18,904 bases of DNA from Verrucomicrobia bacterium UBA673 (GCA_002299785.1 DBNL01000026.1:1-18904); one strand, 5' to 3'; numbered from the stretch's first letter, positions 8,062 through 15,392 are shown. Program-made: numbers and translations. Notes: generated by a model not told the origin, from the letters alone.

Positions 8062-8576
8062 ATTACGGTTTGAAAGCCATCCATCTCACTTTGTTTGGGC
8101 TGCTCACTGTTCCCTTGACGACTTTGTCGGCACAGCCGATTGAATGGATTCGTCCGAGTGCCAGTGGAGACAGCTTCGTTCACGGCGAACGCGCTGAGCC
8201 GTTCCGCGCCTTGGAATTCAATTACGATCTCGACAAACCCGGGCGCCTGCTTGAGGACTACTGGCAGTCGGAATGGGACACCGTCGTAGCAGACTTTTCA
8301 GAGATGAAGGCGCTCAAGGCGCTGGCCGTGTATGACGGGAGTAACCCCCTGGTCATCGAGGAGATGTTCCCCTTCAAGTGCGGTCTCCCGGAACTGGACC
8401 AGTTCGTGACGAAATCCGCTAAGACGACCGACGGATGGATCGGCTTTTACAGGAGCCGCTCGCTGGGGGAATATCGGATCGACAAATCCAGCCTGAAATC
8501 CGCGCTCATGCTACAGTGGCTCGACTATTTCCAAACCAACGCCCCAGTCCGGAGGCCGAGGCCCCGGAAGCAATAG
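8058..8576 (+). CDS. Internally deleted GH5-like glycoside hydrolase, probably inactive
   Basis: An intact 172-codon frame that appears to be two ends of a roughly 400-residue secreted cellulase-family glycoside hydrolase joined together. Residues 1-26 are a signal peptide. Residues about 27-86 match the usual N-terminus (DSFVHGERAEPFRALEFNYD, GRLLEDYW, VVADFSEMKAL). In family members this is followed by a long TIM barrel beginning GANVVRIH and containing the acid/base Glu in a NEP motif. Here MKAL runs straight into KALAVYDGSNPLVIEEMFPFKC, the usual late part of the barrel carrying the second catalytic Glu, and then DGWIGFYRSRSLGEY and a WLDYFQTNAP end. The join sits on a tandem 9-base near-repeat (AAGGCGCTC AAGGCGCTG, 8307-8324). 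The frame, signal and four-base overlap with the sulfatase are retained, but the barrel and one catalytic residue are gone, so I infer a recent pseudogene. The family comparison is from memory. Confidence 0.7.
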   Translation: MNYGLKAIHLTLFGLLTVPLTTLSAQPIEWIRPSASGDSFVHGERAEPFRALEFNYDLDKPGRLLEDYWQSEWDTVVADFSEMKALKALAVYDGSNPLVIEEMFPFKCGLPELDQFVTKSAKTTDGWIGFYRSRSLGEYRIDKSSLKSALMLQWLDYFQTNAPVRRPRPRKQ

Positions 8577-8579
8577 ACG

Positions 8580-9467
8580 ATGAATCGATCCCCAAGCATC
8601 GCATTCCTGGGCACCGGATTAATGGGGGCGCCGATGTGCCAAAACCTCCTATCCGCAGGGCTACCGCTTACCGTGTGGAATCGCAGCATGGCCAAGGCCA
8701 AGCCGTTGTCCAAGCGCGGAGCCGTCGTCTCCGACTCACCGCAAAGTGCTGTTGCAGATGCCGACGTGGTCATCACCATGCTTTCCGATGGAGCGGCGGT
8801 ATCGAATGTAATATTTACCCAAGGCGTAGCCGAGGCCATGCGCGAAGGTATCACCCACATCGACATGAGTTCCATCGGTGCCGACGAGGCCATCGAACAC
8901 GCCAAGCACCACGTCAATCTCGGTGTGAGCTATCTCGACGCCCCTGTGTCCGGTGGCACCAAGGGCGCGGCAGCAGGCGAACTGGCCATCATGGCCGGCG
9001 GTGACGCGGAAACCTTCGCGGCGATGCAGGCGGTCTTTGCGCCGCTTGGACAAGCGACACACGTGGGGCCGAACGGATGCGGCCAATTGGCCAAGCTCGC
9101 CAATCAGGTCATCGTCGCTGTCACTATCGGCGCGGTCAGCGAAGCGTTTATTCTCGCCGGTGGAGGTGGTGCTGATCGCGCCAAGGTGCGCGAGGCATTA
9201 CAAGGCGGCTTTGCCTCAAGCCGGATCCTCACTGAGCACGGCCAGCGGATGGTTGATCGCGCCTTCGAGTCAGGCGGTCCGGCCAAGTTTCAACTCAAGG
9301 ACCTACACAATGCACTCAGGGCCGCCGACCGCCTTGGCCTCGAACTCCCCATCACCAAGCTCCTGCACGGACTCTTCGACGCCATGGTGCAAGGCGGCAA
9401 GGGCGACATGGATCACAGCGGCCTGCTGACCCACTTGGAGGCTCTGAACAATATCACTGGCAACTGA
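8580..9467 (+). CDS. NAD(P)-dependent 3-hydroxyisobutyrate dehydrogenase-family enzyme
   Basis: A beta-hydroxyacid dehydrogenase of 295 residues, cytoplasmic. The N-terminal Rossmann domain has IAFLGTGLMGAPM (7-19) with the GxGxMG dinucleotide loop and VWNRS just after, where Asn-Arg favours NADP or either cofactor. The substrate-binding signature DAPVSGGTKGAAAGELAIMAGG starts near residue 120, and the catalytic lysine is K172 in GCGQLAKLANQ. The C-terminal all-helical domain has the typical KDLHNALRAADRLGLELP. Close families include tartronate semialdehyde reductase (GarR), 3-hydroxyisobutyrate dehydrogenase (MmsB) and L-threonate dehydrogenase (LtnD). Because the next gene, two bases on, resembles D-erythronate dehydrogenase DenD, an LtnD-like role on a C4 sugar acid is attractive but is inference. 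The ATG at 8580 lies three bases after the deleted hydrolase; an earlier Met is not available in frame. Confidence 0.9.
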   Translation: MNRSPSIAFLGTGLMGAPMCQNLLSAGLPLTVWNRSMAKAKPLSKRGAVVSDSPQSAVADADVVITMLSDGAAVSNVIFTQGVAEAMREGITHIDMSSIGADEAIEHAKHHVNLGVSYLDAPVSGGTKGAAAGELAIMAGGDAETFAAMQAVFAPLGQATHVGPNGCGQLAKLANQVIVAVTIGAVSEAFILAGGGGADRAKVREALQGGFASSRILTEHGQRMVDRAFESGGPAKFQLKDLHNALRAADRLGLELPITKLLHGLFDAMVQGGKGDMDHSGLLTHLEALNNITGN

Positions 9468-9468
9468 T

Positions 9469-10458
9469 ATGAAAATAATCATCACCGGTGGAGGCGGTTT
9501 CCTGGGCTCACAACTCGCAACCACACTGCTTAATCGCGGCAGGCTCACTGGCCCCTCCGGCGGCCAAGAGCCAATTGATGTAATAATACTGATCGATGCA
9601 CGTTTTATTACACCACAGAACGACCCGCGAATGCAGCAAATAGTTGGGGACATCAGCAACCGTGACGTGATCAATGAAGCCATCGGCAGTGCAAAAAACA
9701 TTTCCATCTTTCACCTCGCTTCGATGGTGAGCGGCGAATGCGAGAACCGTTACGACGATGCCCTGCGGGTGAACCTCGACGGCGGGCGTAATATTTTTGA
9801 AGCCGCTCGAGTCGCTGCGGGTCGACCGCGAGTGGTCTTCGCCAGCAGCATCGCCAGTTTCGGTGGAGCCTCGATGCCCACTCCCGTGAGCGACTTGGCC
9901 AAACAGACACCGCAGACCACCTACGGAATGACCAAGGCCATATGCGAGTTGCTCGTCAACGACCACACGCGCAAGGGCCACTTCGATGGACGCTCGGCCC
10001 GCCTACCCACCGTGATCATTCGTCCAGGCAAGCCCAACGCCGCCGCCTCAAGTTGGGCCAGCGGAATGTTCCGCGAACCGCTCAACGGCGAAACCTGCGA
10101 GTTGCCGGTGCACCGCGATCAACCTCATCCGATGACCGGCTTTCGCACCGTCGTCGACTCGTTCATCGCACTGCATGAAGTACCGGAAGATCGCTTGGGC
10201 GATGACAGAGCCTACGGCTTGCCCGCTCACCGCGTTACGCCAACATTGGCCGAACAGATTTTGAGGGACTTGACTGAAGAGAAAGATTTCGTGCTTGGGC
10301 AAATTGCAGATGCCTTCGACCCGCGCATCCAGGCCATCGTCGATACTTGGCCAACCGCAGCCGATGGTACCCGAGCTCTGGCACTTGGTCTGCCTGAGCC
10401 CCCACCGCTCAAACATATTGTTCAGCAGTACCTCGAAACGTTTGCTCAGGCGGAATAA
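9469..10458 (+). CDS. denD: NAD-dependent epimerase/dehydratase, D-erythronate dehydrogenase-like
   Basis: An extended short-chain dehydrogenase of 329 residues. The N-terminal GGGGFLGSQLA (residues 7-17) is the NAD-binding glycine loop, an early acidic residue sits at the end of beta 2 (LIDARF), and the catalytic Y-x-x-x-K is present as YGMTKAICELL. Features I associate with the DenD subgroup rather than sugar-nucleotide epimerases are the early insertion RGRLTGPSGGQEPIDVIIL, FHLASMVSGECE, LPTVIIRPGKPNAAASSWASG and the following REPLNGETCELPV. DenD oxidises D-erythronate to 2-keto-D-erythronate in the four-carbon sugar-acid pathway. The preceding 3-hydroxyisobutyrate-dehydrogenase-family gene ends one base earlier, so they are translated together. 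The kinase (OtnK) and aldolase or isomerase (OtnC, OtnI) that complete that pathway are not in the window. Subfamily confidence moderate; family certain. Confidence 0.75.
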   Translation: MKIIITGGGGFLGSQLATTLLNRGRLTGPSGGQEPIDVIILIDARFITPQNDPRMQQIVGDISNRDVINEAIGSAKNISIFHLASMVSGECENRYDDALRVNLDGGRNIFEAARVAAGRPRVVFASSIASFGGASMPTPVSDLAKQTPQTTYGMTKAICELLVNDHTRKGHFDGRSARLPTVIIRPGKPNAAASSWASGMFREPLNGETCELPVHRDQPHPMTGFRTVVDSFIALHEVPEDRLGDDRAYGLPAHRVTPTLAEQILRDLTEEKDFVLGQIADAFDPRIQAIVDTWPTAADGTRALALGLPEPPPLKHIVQQYLETFAQAE

Positions 10459-10514
10459 AACAAAAACCATTGCCGGCCGGCGATCTTTTACGCAGTCTGT
10501 CGCCGCCGATTGCC

Positions 10515-11801
10515 ATGAGACACAAGCCAATCAAAAACAAACTCTTCGTACAGAACCGCCAACAGCTCACCGAGTTGATGGCCCCAAAATCCCTGGCTGT
10601 CCTAAACGCCAATGATGTGCTGCCGACCAACGCTGACGGGTCGCTACCGATGCACCCGAATGCTGACCTGTTTTACCTGAGCGGCATTGAGCAGGAGGAG
10701 AGTATTCTGCTGTTGTTTCCCGACGCGGCGGATAACAAGCACCGCGAAATCCTTTTTCTGCGTCAACCCAATCAACACATGCAAATATGGGAGGGCTATA
10801 AGCACACAAAGGAGAACGCGCGGAAAATATCCGGTGTCAAAAACATCCAATGGCTGTCGGAATTCCCTGTGATGTTTCGCTCGCTGATATGCGAAGCAGA
10901 ATCGGCCTACTTGAACAGCAACGAATACAAACGAGCCAAAGTCGAAGTGGAGTCGCGCGATGCGCGGTTCATCCGCCAATGCCGCAAGGATTTCCCACTA
11001 CACACCTATCGCCGACTCGCCCCGTTGTTGCACCAGTTGCGCGTGGTGAAGACAGATCTGGAAATTGAGTTATTGAATGAGGCTATCGATATTACTGCCA
11101 AAGGATTCCGTCGCACACTGAGCTTCGTGAAGCCGGGCGTGAGCGAATACGAGGTGGAAGCCGAATGGGCGCGCGAGTTCATCCGCCGCCGAGGCAAATT
11201 CGCCTACACACCGATCGTTGCCGCCGGAGAGAACAACTGCGTGCTACACTATCTTCAAAACGATCAAGTTTGTAAAAAAGGCCAGTTGCTGCTGATGGAC
11301 GTGGGAGCCAGTTACGCAAATTACAACGCTGACATGACGCGCACGATTCCCGTGAGCGGCAAGTTTAGTCGCCGCCAAAAGCAGGTTTATAACGCCGTCC
11401 TGCGCGTGCTGCGCGCGAGCATTGACGGGGCCACCGTTGGCAAGCTCCACCGCGATTGGACGAAAGAATCACAGGCGCACATGAACGAGGAACTCCTGAA
11501 AATTGGCCTACTCAAGCCCAGCCAAGTGAAAAAGCAGGACCCCGACAACCCCGCCTGCCGCAAATATTTCATGCACGGCCTTGGCCATCCTCTGGGGCTT
11601 GACGTGCACGACGTCGGAGATGCCAACGCCCCCTTCGCACCAGGGACCGTATTAACTGTTGAACCCGGCATCTACCTCCCAGCCGAGGGGTTCGGCGTCC
11701 GACTTGAGGACGATATCGTCGTCACCAAGGATGGGCCGATCAACCTGATGGCCAAAATTCCGATCGAAGCAGATGAGATCGAAAGCATAATGGGCCAATG
11801 A
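10515..11801 (+). CDS. pepP: Xaa-Pro aminopeptidase (aminopeptidase P, M24B)
   Basis: A cytoplasmic dinuclear metallopeptidase that removes N-terminal residues preceding proline. I use the ATG at 10515 (MRHKPIKNKLF), which aligns with the family N-terminus; an in-frame TTG at 10470 would add 15 unlike residues. The protein has 428 residues, close to the E. coli enzyme. The N-terminal AMP_N domain shows ADLFYLSGIEQEES. The C-terminal pita-bread domain begins after YRRLAPLLHQLRVVK. Metal ligands are readable: D262 and D273 in MDVGASYANYNADMTRT, H358 in MHGLGHPLGLDVHDVG, E383 in TVEPGIYLP and E398 in VRLEDDIVVT. Nothing is missing. It sits 56 bases after denD and overlaps the following gene as ATGA. 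It has no obvious metabolic link to the sulfatases, so this looks like a shared transcript rather than a pathway. Confidence 0.92.
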   Translation: MRHKPIKNKLFVQNRQQLTELMAPKSLAVLNANDVLPTNADGSLPMHPNADLFYLSGIEQEESILLLFPDAADNKHREILFLRQPNQHMQIWEGYKHTKENARKISGVKNIQWLSEFPVMFRSLICEAESAYLNSNEYKRAKVEVESRDARFIRQCRKDFPLHTYRRLAPLLHQLRVVKTDLEIELLNEAIDITAKGFRRTLSFVKPGVSEYEVEAEWAREFIRRRGKFAYTPIVAAGENNCVLHYLQNDQVCKKGQLLLMDVGASYANYNADMTRTIPVSGKFSRRQKQVYNAVLRVLRASIDGATVGKLHRDWTKESQAHMNEELLKIGLLKPSQVKKQDPDNPACRKYFMHGLGHPLGLDVHDVGDANAPFAPGTVLTVEPGIYLPAEGFGVRLEDDIVVTKDGPINLMAKIPIEADEIESIMGQ

Positions 11802-12649
11802 AACAAATCTTACCTGTAGTTTGTGTCCTCTTCGCTCTCCTGCAAGGAGCTTATGGCGAAAACTTTGACAAGGATCGGCTCGTTGCATGGTGTATTGTGC
11901 CATTTGACGCCAAGCAACGAGGGCCGGCTGAGCGAGCAGAGATGCTCGTCCGACTCGGACTCAAACGCGTGGCCTACGACTGGAGAGCGAAACATGTAAA
12001 AGATTTTGAAGAAGAAATTCTTCAATACAAAAAGCACGGGCTTGAGTTCTTCGCCTTTTGGAGTGTGCACGAGAATGCCTTTCAATTGTTTCAAAAGCAC
12101 AAGATAAATCCTCAAGTTTGGCACACGTTAAGCAACCCGGATGCAGCCACACAGGAGGCTCGTGTTGAAGCAGCGGCCAAAGCGATGTTGCCGTTGGTGG
12201 AGCGCACAAGGCGGCTTGGTTGTGCTCTTGGCCTCTATAACCATGGCGGCTGGGGTGGCGAACCGGCGAATCTCGTGGCGGTGTGCAAGCATCTTAAAGC
12301 GCATCACAGCGCCGGACATGTAGGTATTGTTTACAACCTGCACCACGGACACGGGCACATCGCGGATTTCGAACAGTCGCTGAAGCTCATGCAACCACAC
12401 CTCCTTTGCCTAAATCTCAACGGTATGAACGACGATGCGAAACCAAAGATTTTGCCGCTTGGCGAAGGGCTGCATGAGTTGAAATTGCTTAATACGATTC
12501 GACAATCCGGCTACCAGGGAGCAATCGCCATCCTCGACCACCGCAGCGCCATCGACACTGAGGTTGCCCTGCGCGAAAACCTCGACGGTTTAAAGAAACT
12601 GCTCAAGCAACTGGGAGCCATGGAAACACTCAAATCTTATCGAGACTAA
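11798..12649 (+). CDS. Secreted sugar phosphate isomerase/epimerase-like TIM barrel
   Basis: A 283-residue protein of the xylose isomerase-like TIM-barrel (AP endonuclease 2) superfamily with a signal peptide (residues 1-20, LPVVCVLFALLQGAYG). It opens with LVAWCIVPFDAKQRGPAERAEMLVRLG, typical of secreted members in Verrucomicrobiota and Planctomycetota. Barrel strands are visible as RVAYDWR, LEFFAFWSV, CALGLYNHGGWGGEP, VGIVYNLHHGHGH, LLCLNLNGMNDD and AIAILDHR. His, Asp and Glu residues at strand ends (the HGH segment, HRSAIDTEVALREN) are plausible metal or substrate ligands, although not the full canonical set. Extracytoplasmic members have no well-established reaction; sugar isomerisation, epimerisation or keto-sugar handling are possibilities. 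The start overlaps the aminopeptidase stop by four bases. It closes the run begun at 5011; downstream is a 216-base gap. Fold confident, function open. Confidence 0.8.
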   Translation: MKQILPVVCVLFALLQGAYGENFDKDRLVAWCIVPFDAKQRGPAERAEMLVRLGLKRVAYDWRAKHVKDFEEEILQYKKHGLEFFAFWSVHENAFQLFQKHKINPQVWHTLSNPDAATQEARVEAAAKAMLPLVERTRRLGCALGLYNHGGWGGEPANLVAVCKHLKAHHSAGHVGIVYNLHHGHGHIADFEQSLKLMQPHLLCLNLNGMNDDAKPKILPLGEGLHELKLLNTIRQSGYQGAIAILDHRSAIDTEVALRENLDGLKKLLKQLGAMETLKSYRD

Positions 12650-12815
12650 TAGTGTTAACACAAAAACACAGAACGGCATCGAAGCCGCCTTTGGATGAAT
12701 GGAGAGTCAAACGTTATAGCAAGCCTCTAACGCGGCGACCTAAATGCGCATTATCCTTTTCTACCTTCGGTACGGTCATGTTGCCCTCAACTCTTAGACC
12801 ACAACAGTTTTTTGT

Positions 12816-12828
12816 TGTAAACGTTTCC
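12816..12828. promoter_or_regulatory. Possible LacI-family-type operator upstream of the HAD-Nudix gene
   Basis: The 216-base gap 12650-12865 has no credible gene. It contains TGTAAACGTTTCC, with a perfect 8-base palindrome AAACGTTT, 38 bases before the ATG at 12866. This resembles operators of LacI/GalR-family regulators. It occurs once in this gap, one half-site is imperfect, and no regulator gene is nearby, so it could be chance. An AT-rich hairpin of ACAACA and TGTTGT with a six-base loop lies just upstream and overlaps it (12801-12818). Confidence 0.2.
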
Positions 12829-12865
12829 TTACTTCTCTCAACGATATCAGGTACGATGCGCGCGT

Positions 12866-13933
12866 ATGATTCGGAACATCATCTTTGATTGGTCGGGCAC
12901 CCTTGTGGACGACCTGCCGGGTGTCTTCAAAGCCACCAACTACATACTCGAGCAGGCAGGTGTCGCGACACTTACGCTGACTGAGTTCCGTGCCGAGTTT
13001 GAATTACCCTTCATCAACTTCTACAATCGATTCACTCCTGATGTCCCGCTTGAGCAACTCGAGGAATGGTTCCACAGCTACTTCAGTAAAGTCTGCGGCG
13101 AGGTAATTGCCCTGCCCCATTCAGTCGAGTTTCTTGACTTCTGCAAATCCGAAAAGATTCGCTGCTTTGTCCTCAGCGCCGTCAAGCAGGAGTACTTCAC
13201 CGAACAAACTGCCAACGTCGGGATGAGCGATTACTTTGAGCAAACATACCTCGGCGTATGGGACAAGCGTGGAAAGATTCACGACATCATCGAGGAAAAC
13301 AATCTTTCGAAGGGCGAAACGCTGTACATCGGCGACATGCAGCACGATGTCGAGACGGCGCACCACGGCGGCGTTCATTCTTGTGCGTTGCTAACCGGTT
13401 ACAACACGCTCGATCAACTCCGTGAAGCCAACCCCACCCATATCGCCACGGACTTGGATGAGTTCAAAGCCACCTTACAATCCAACGGCATGACCCTGCC
13501 AATCAGCAAACGCAGGCCCATCGCAACCGTTGGCGCGCTGATTTACGATGCACTTGGCCAAGTGCTGATGGTTCGCACTGACAAATGGTCCGGCAAGTGG
13601 GGTATACCGGGCGGCAAGATCGAACATAGTGAATCGTCCGAAGACGCACTCCGCCGTGAAATCACTGAGGAAACCAGCCTCACGATCACCGACATAGATT
13701 TTGTACTTTCGCAAGACTGCATAGATTCAGAGGAATTTTACCGGCCCGAACATTTCATCCTGCTCAATTACACATGCCGCGCCGCAGGAGAAACCGACGT
13801 TACACTCAACGATGAAGCACAGGAGTATCTATGGTTGAGCGAACCCGATGCGCTGCAACTCGACCTGAACCGACCCACCCGCATACTGCTAGACGCCGTA
13901 ATGGCCAACTCAACAATTCCCAATGATGCCTGA
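12866..13933 (+). CDS. HAD-Nudix fusion hydrolase, candidate dihydroneopterin phosphate processing enzyme
   Basis: A two-domain cytoplasmic protein of 355 residues. Residues 1 to about 205 are a HAD hydrolase of the phosphoglycolate phosphatase type: motif I IFDWSGTLVDD with nucleophile D8, motif II VLSAV around S104, a lysine region near K137, and motif IV YIGDMQHD with D157 and D161. Position 10, normally the acid/base Asp of D-x-D, is Ser, which may alter or weaken phosphatase chemistry. Residues about 217-345 are a Nudix domain (IATVGALIYDALGQVLMV, WGIPGGK) with a nearly perfect Nudix box at 250-272: E256, R264-E265, E268-E269, only the final Gly replaced by S271. The stop lies inside the next gene, folB, with an 11-base overlap. 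A Nudix pyrophosphohydrolase followed by a phosphatase are exactly the two steps preceding FolB, so I propose they act on dihydroneopterin triphosphate and monophosphate. That function is inference; the domain calls are firm. Confidence 0.85.
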   Translation: MIRNIIFDWSGTLVDDLPGVFKATNYILEQAGVATLTLTEFRAEFELPFINFYNRFTPDVPLEQLEEWFHSYFSKVCGEVIALPHSVEFLDFCKSEKIRCFVLSAVKQEYFTEQTANVGMSDYFEQTYLGVWDKRGKIHDIIEENNLSKGETLYIGDMQHDVETAHHGGVHSCALLTGYNTLDQLREANPTHIATDLDEFKATLQSNGMTLPISKRRPIATVGALIYDALGQVLMVRTDKWSGKWGIPGGKIEHSESSEDALRREITEETSLTITDIDFVLSQDCIDSEEFYRPEHFILLNYTCRAAGETDVTLNDEAQEYLWLSEPDALQLDLNRPTRILLDAVMANSTIPNDA

Positions 13934-14315
13934 CCTTATAACTATCGAGGACTTAGAGGTTCGGTTTCATGTTGGCGTGCCGGACGAGGAACGAACTGAG
14001 CCGCAGCGGCTTCTCATCACCATCGAACTGGCCCACGACCTCGGGGCAAGCGGAGCAACCGACAACCTGACTGAAACCATTGACTACTTTGCCGTCTGCC
14101 AAGCAGTCAAGGCGCTTGGCCAAGCTCGAAGCTGGAAACTCATTGAAGCACTGGCCGATGACATTTGCATGCTCGTGCTCGATCAATTTAGCCCAAGCGC
14201 CGTGCGAGTTGTGATCAAAAAATTCATCCTGCCGGACACCCGCTGGGTAAGCGTCGAGATGATGAGGTCTGCCAAACACAGGCAGGACTCCGACCTATCA
14301 AAACAGACAAAATGA
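13923..14315 (+). CDS. folB: Dihydroneopterin aldolase
   Basis: FolB converts 7,8-dihydroneopterin to 6-hydroxymethyl-7,8-dihydropterin and glycolaldehyde in folate synthesis. At 130 residues it has family length. The N-terminal IEDLEVRFHVGVPDEERTEPQ contains E23, which aligns with the conserved pterin-handling Glu of known enzymes. TETIDYFAVCQAV supplies the conserved Tyr (Y55). KLIEALADDIC carries E75, the pterin-anchoring Glu, and VRVVIKKFILPD the catalytic Lys (K99 or K100). The ATG at 13923 is followed directly by a second Met; either could be used. It overlaps the HAD-Nudix gene by 11 bases, so translation is probably coupled. No folE, folK or folP lies in the window. The last dozen residues are polar and not conserved in my recollection. 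The assignment is firm. Confidence 0.92.
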   Translation: MMPDLITIEDLEVRFHVGVPDEERTEPQRLLITIELAHDLGASGATDNLTETIDYFAVCQAVKALGQARSWKLIEALADDICMLVLDQFSPSAVRVVIKKFILPDTRWVSVEMMRSAKHRQDSDLSKQTK

Positions 14316-14543
14316 TTTACCTAGCATCCCTTGAATGCCGGTTCGCCCAACACCCAATCGCGTCGTGATTCGTCTAACCACACCAGAAATGCAACTTTCC
14401 GTATCCCTGCCAAAAGTAATGTTTATTGATGTCCCCGACGCCTACTGCAAATGAAAGATAATCGGAGATTGATTTCCAATACTCAATTCGCGGATAAAAG
14501 CCGTGCTGAGCGACAAACTGCGCATCGAGAACTGGATCAGACC
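14316..14543. other. Intergenic stretch, no supported gene
   Basis: Between folB and the DUF1573-cytochrome gene I see no tRNA, terminator hairpin or repeat. The downstream frame is open from an ATG at 14451 but that extension (residues MKDNRRL to ELDQT) is polar and precedes the true signal peptide. On the minus strand a 61-codon frame, 14374-14559, is rich in aromatic residues (KHYFWQGYGKLHFW) and might be a relic, though I cannot assign it. Confidence 0.4.
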
Positions 14544-15392
14544 ATGAGAAACAAGGCAACTTTCCTTACAATAATGTTTAGCCTGCTTTGTCATTCAGCC
14601 GTCGGCGTCAGGGCCGCCTCCGAATTCGTGCCGAACAGTGAGCAGCGCGAACTGGCCATCGAGAAAATCCTCACGTGGGACGCCTTGGCCAAAGCCCACA
14701 ACGCGAAGCCGGGGGAACAGGACGTCGGCTTTGAGTTTCGTTTTCAAAACAAAACCACCGGCGAGATTCGAATTAAGCGAGCGGATTCCTCCTGCGGCTG
14801 TACTGTGGCGCGGTTGCCCAAACTACCCTGGGTCATCACAGCAGGGCAAAAAGGAGGCATACCGGTTACGATGGATATAAGAGGTAAAACCGGCGTAATA
14901 ACCAAGGCCATCACCATTGTAACCGATAAAGGCATCATTCCGCTCAAGGCGCGTGTCGCCATCGGCAATACCTCCAAGCCACTCACGAAACGTTCGAAGG
15001 AGGAACGCGCCGCCAATCTCCGCGCCGCCGCACTAAACAGGCAGGCAATTTTTCAGGGCAAGTGTGCCGACTGCCATGTAAAACCAACCATAGGCAAACA
15101 GGGCAAACAACTTTATGCAACCGCCTGCGGCATCTGCCACGAAGCCAAAAACAGGGCCCCTTTTGTCCCGGATCTTCGCCCCTTGGCCAATGGCAAGGAC
15201 AAGCAATACTGGCAAGAGTGGACAGCCCAGAGCAAGCCGAACACGTTGATGCCAGCCTTTGCTAAAGAGCACGGAGGTTCGCTTGATGAAAGGCAGATCA
15301 AGACTCTTGTTGCTTACTTGGTCCGGATCTTCCCGCGCGAGTTAAAAACCCGCCGTGCCATCATCCAGAGCAATAAACCGGCCCTCAAATGA
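14544..15392 (+). CDS. Secreted DUF1573-cytochrome c fusion protein
   Basis: A 282-residue exported protein joining two modules. I use the ATG at 14544, which begins a clean signal peptide (MRNKATFLTIMFSLLCHSAVGVRA); an in-frame ATG at 14451 would put 31 polar residues before it. The first module is DUF1573, an immunoglobulin-like domain, recognisable by FEFRFQNKTTGEIRIKRADSS-type strands around the signature SSCGCTVARLP and a following GGIPVTMDIRGKTG strand. The second module has two haem-attachment motifs, CADCH and then CGICH about 22 residues later, with LMPAF supplying a methionine ligand and LVAYLVRIFP the terminal helix of cytochrome c. The close spacing of the two motifs suggests that the first belongs to a partial haem site. 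It may carry electrons to or from a partner held by the DUF1573 domain; this is inference. It overlaps tmk as ATGA. Confidence 0.82.
   Translation: MRNKATFLTIMFSLLCHSAVGVRAASEFVPNSEQRELAIEKILTWDALAKAHNAKPGEQDVGFEFRFQNKTTGEIRIKRADSSCGCTVARLPKLPWVITAGQKGGIPVTMDIRGKTGVITKAITIVTDKGIIPLKARVAIGNTSKPLTKRSKEERAANLRAAALNRQAIFQGKCADCHVKPTIGKQGKQLYATACGICHEAKNRAPFVPDLRPLANGKDKQYWQEWTAQSKPNTLMPAFAKEHGGSLDERQIKTLVAYLVRIFPRELKTRRAIIQSNKPALK

Noticed and set aside
8435..9004. 189-codon plus-strand frame spanning the end of the hydrolase remnant and the start of the dehydrogenase
   Set aside because: It is an Arg-rich out-of-frame shadow of two well-supported genes.
12652..12888. 78-codon plus-strand frame in the gap before the HAD-Nudix gene
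   Set aside because: No ribosome-binding site, no motif, low-complexity composition, and it overlaps the real start at 12866.
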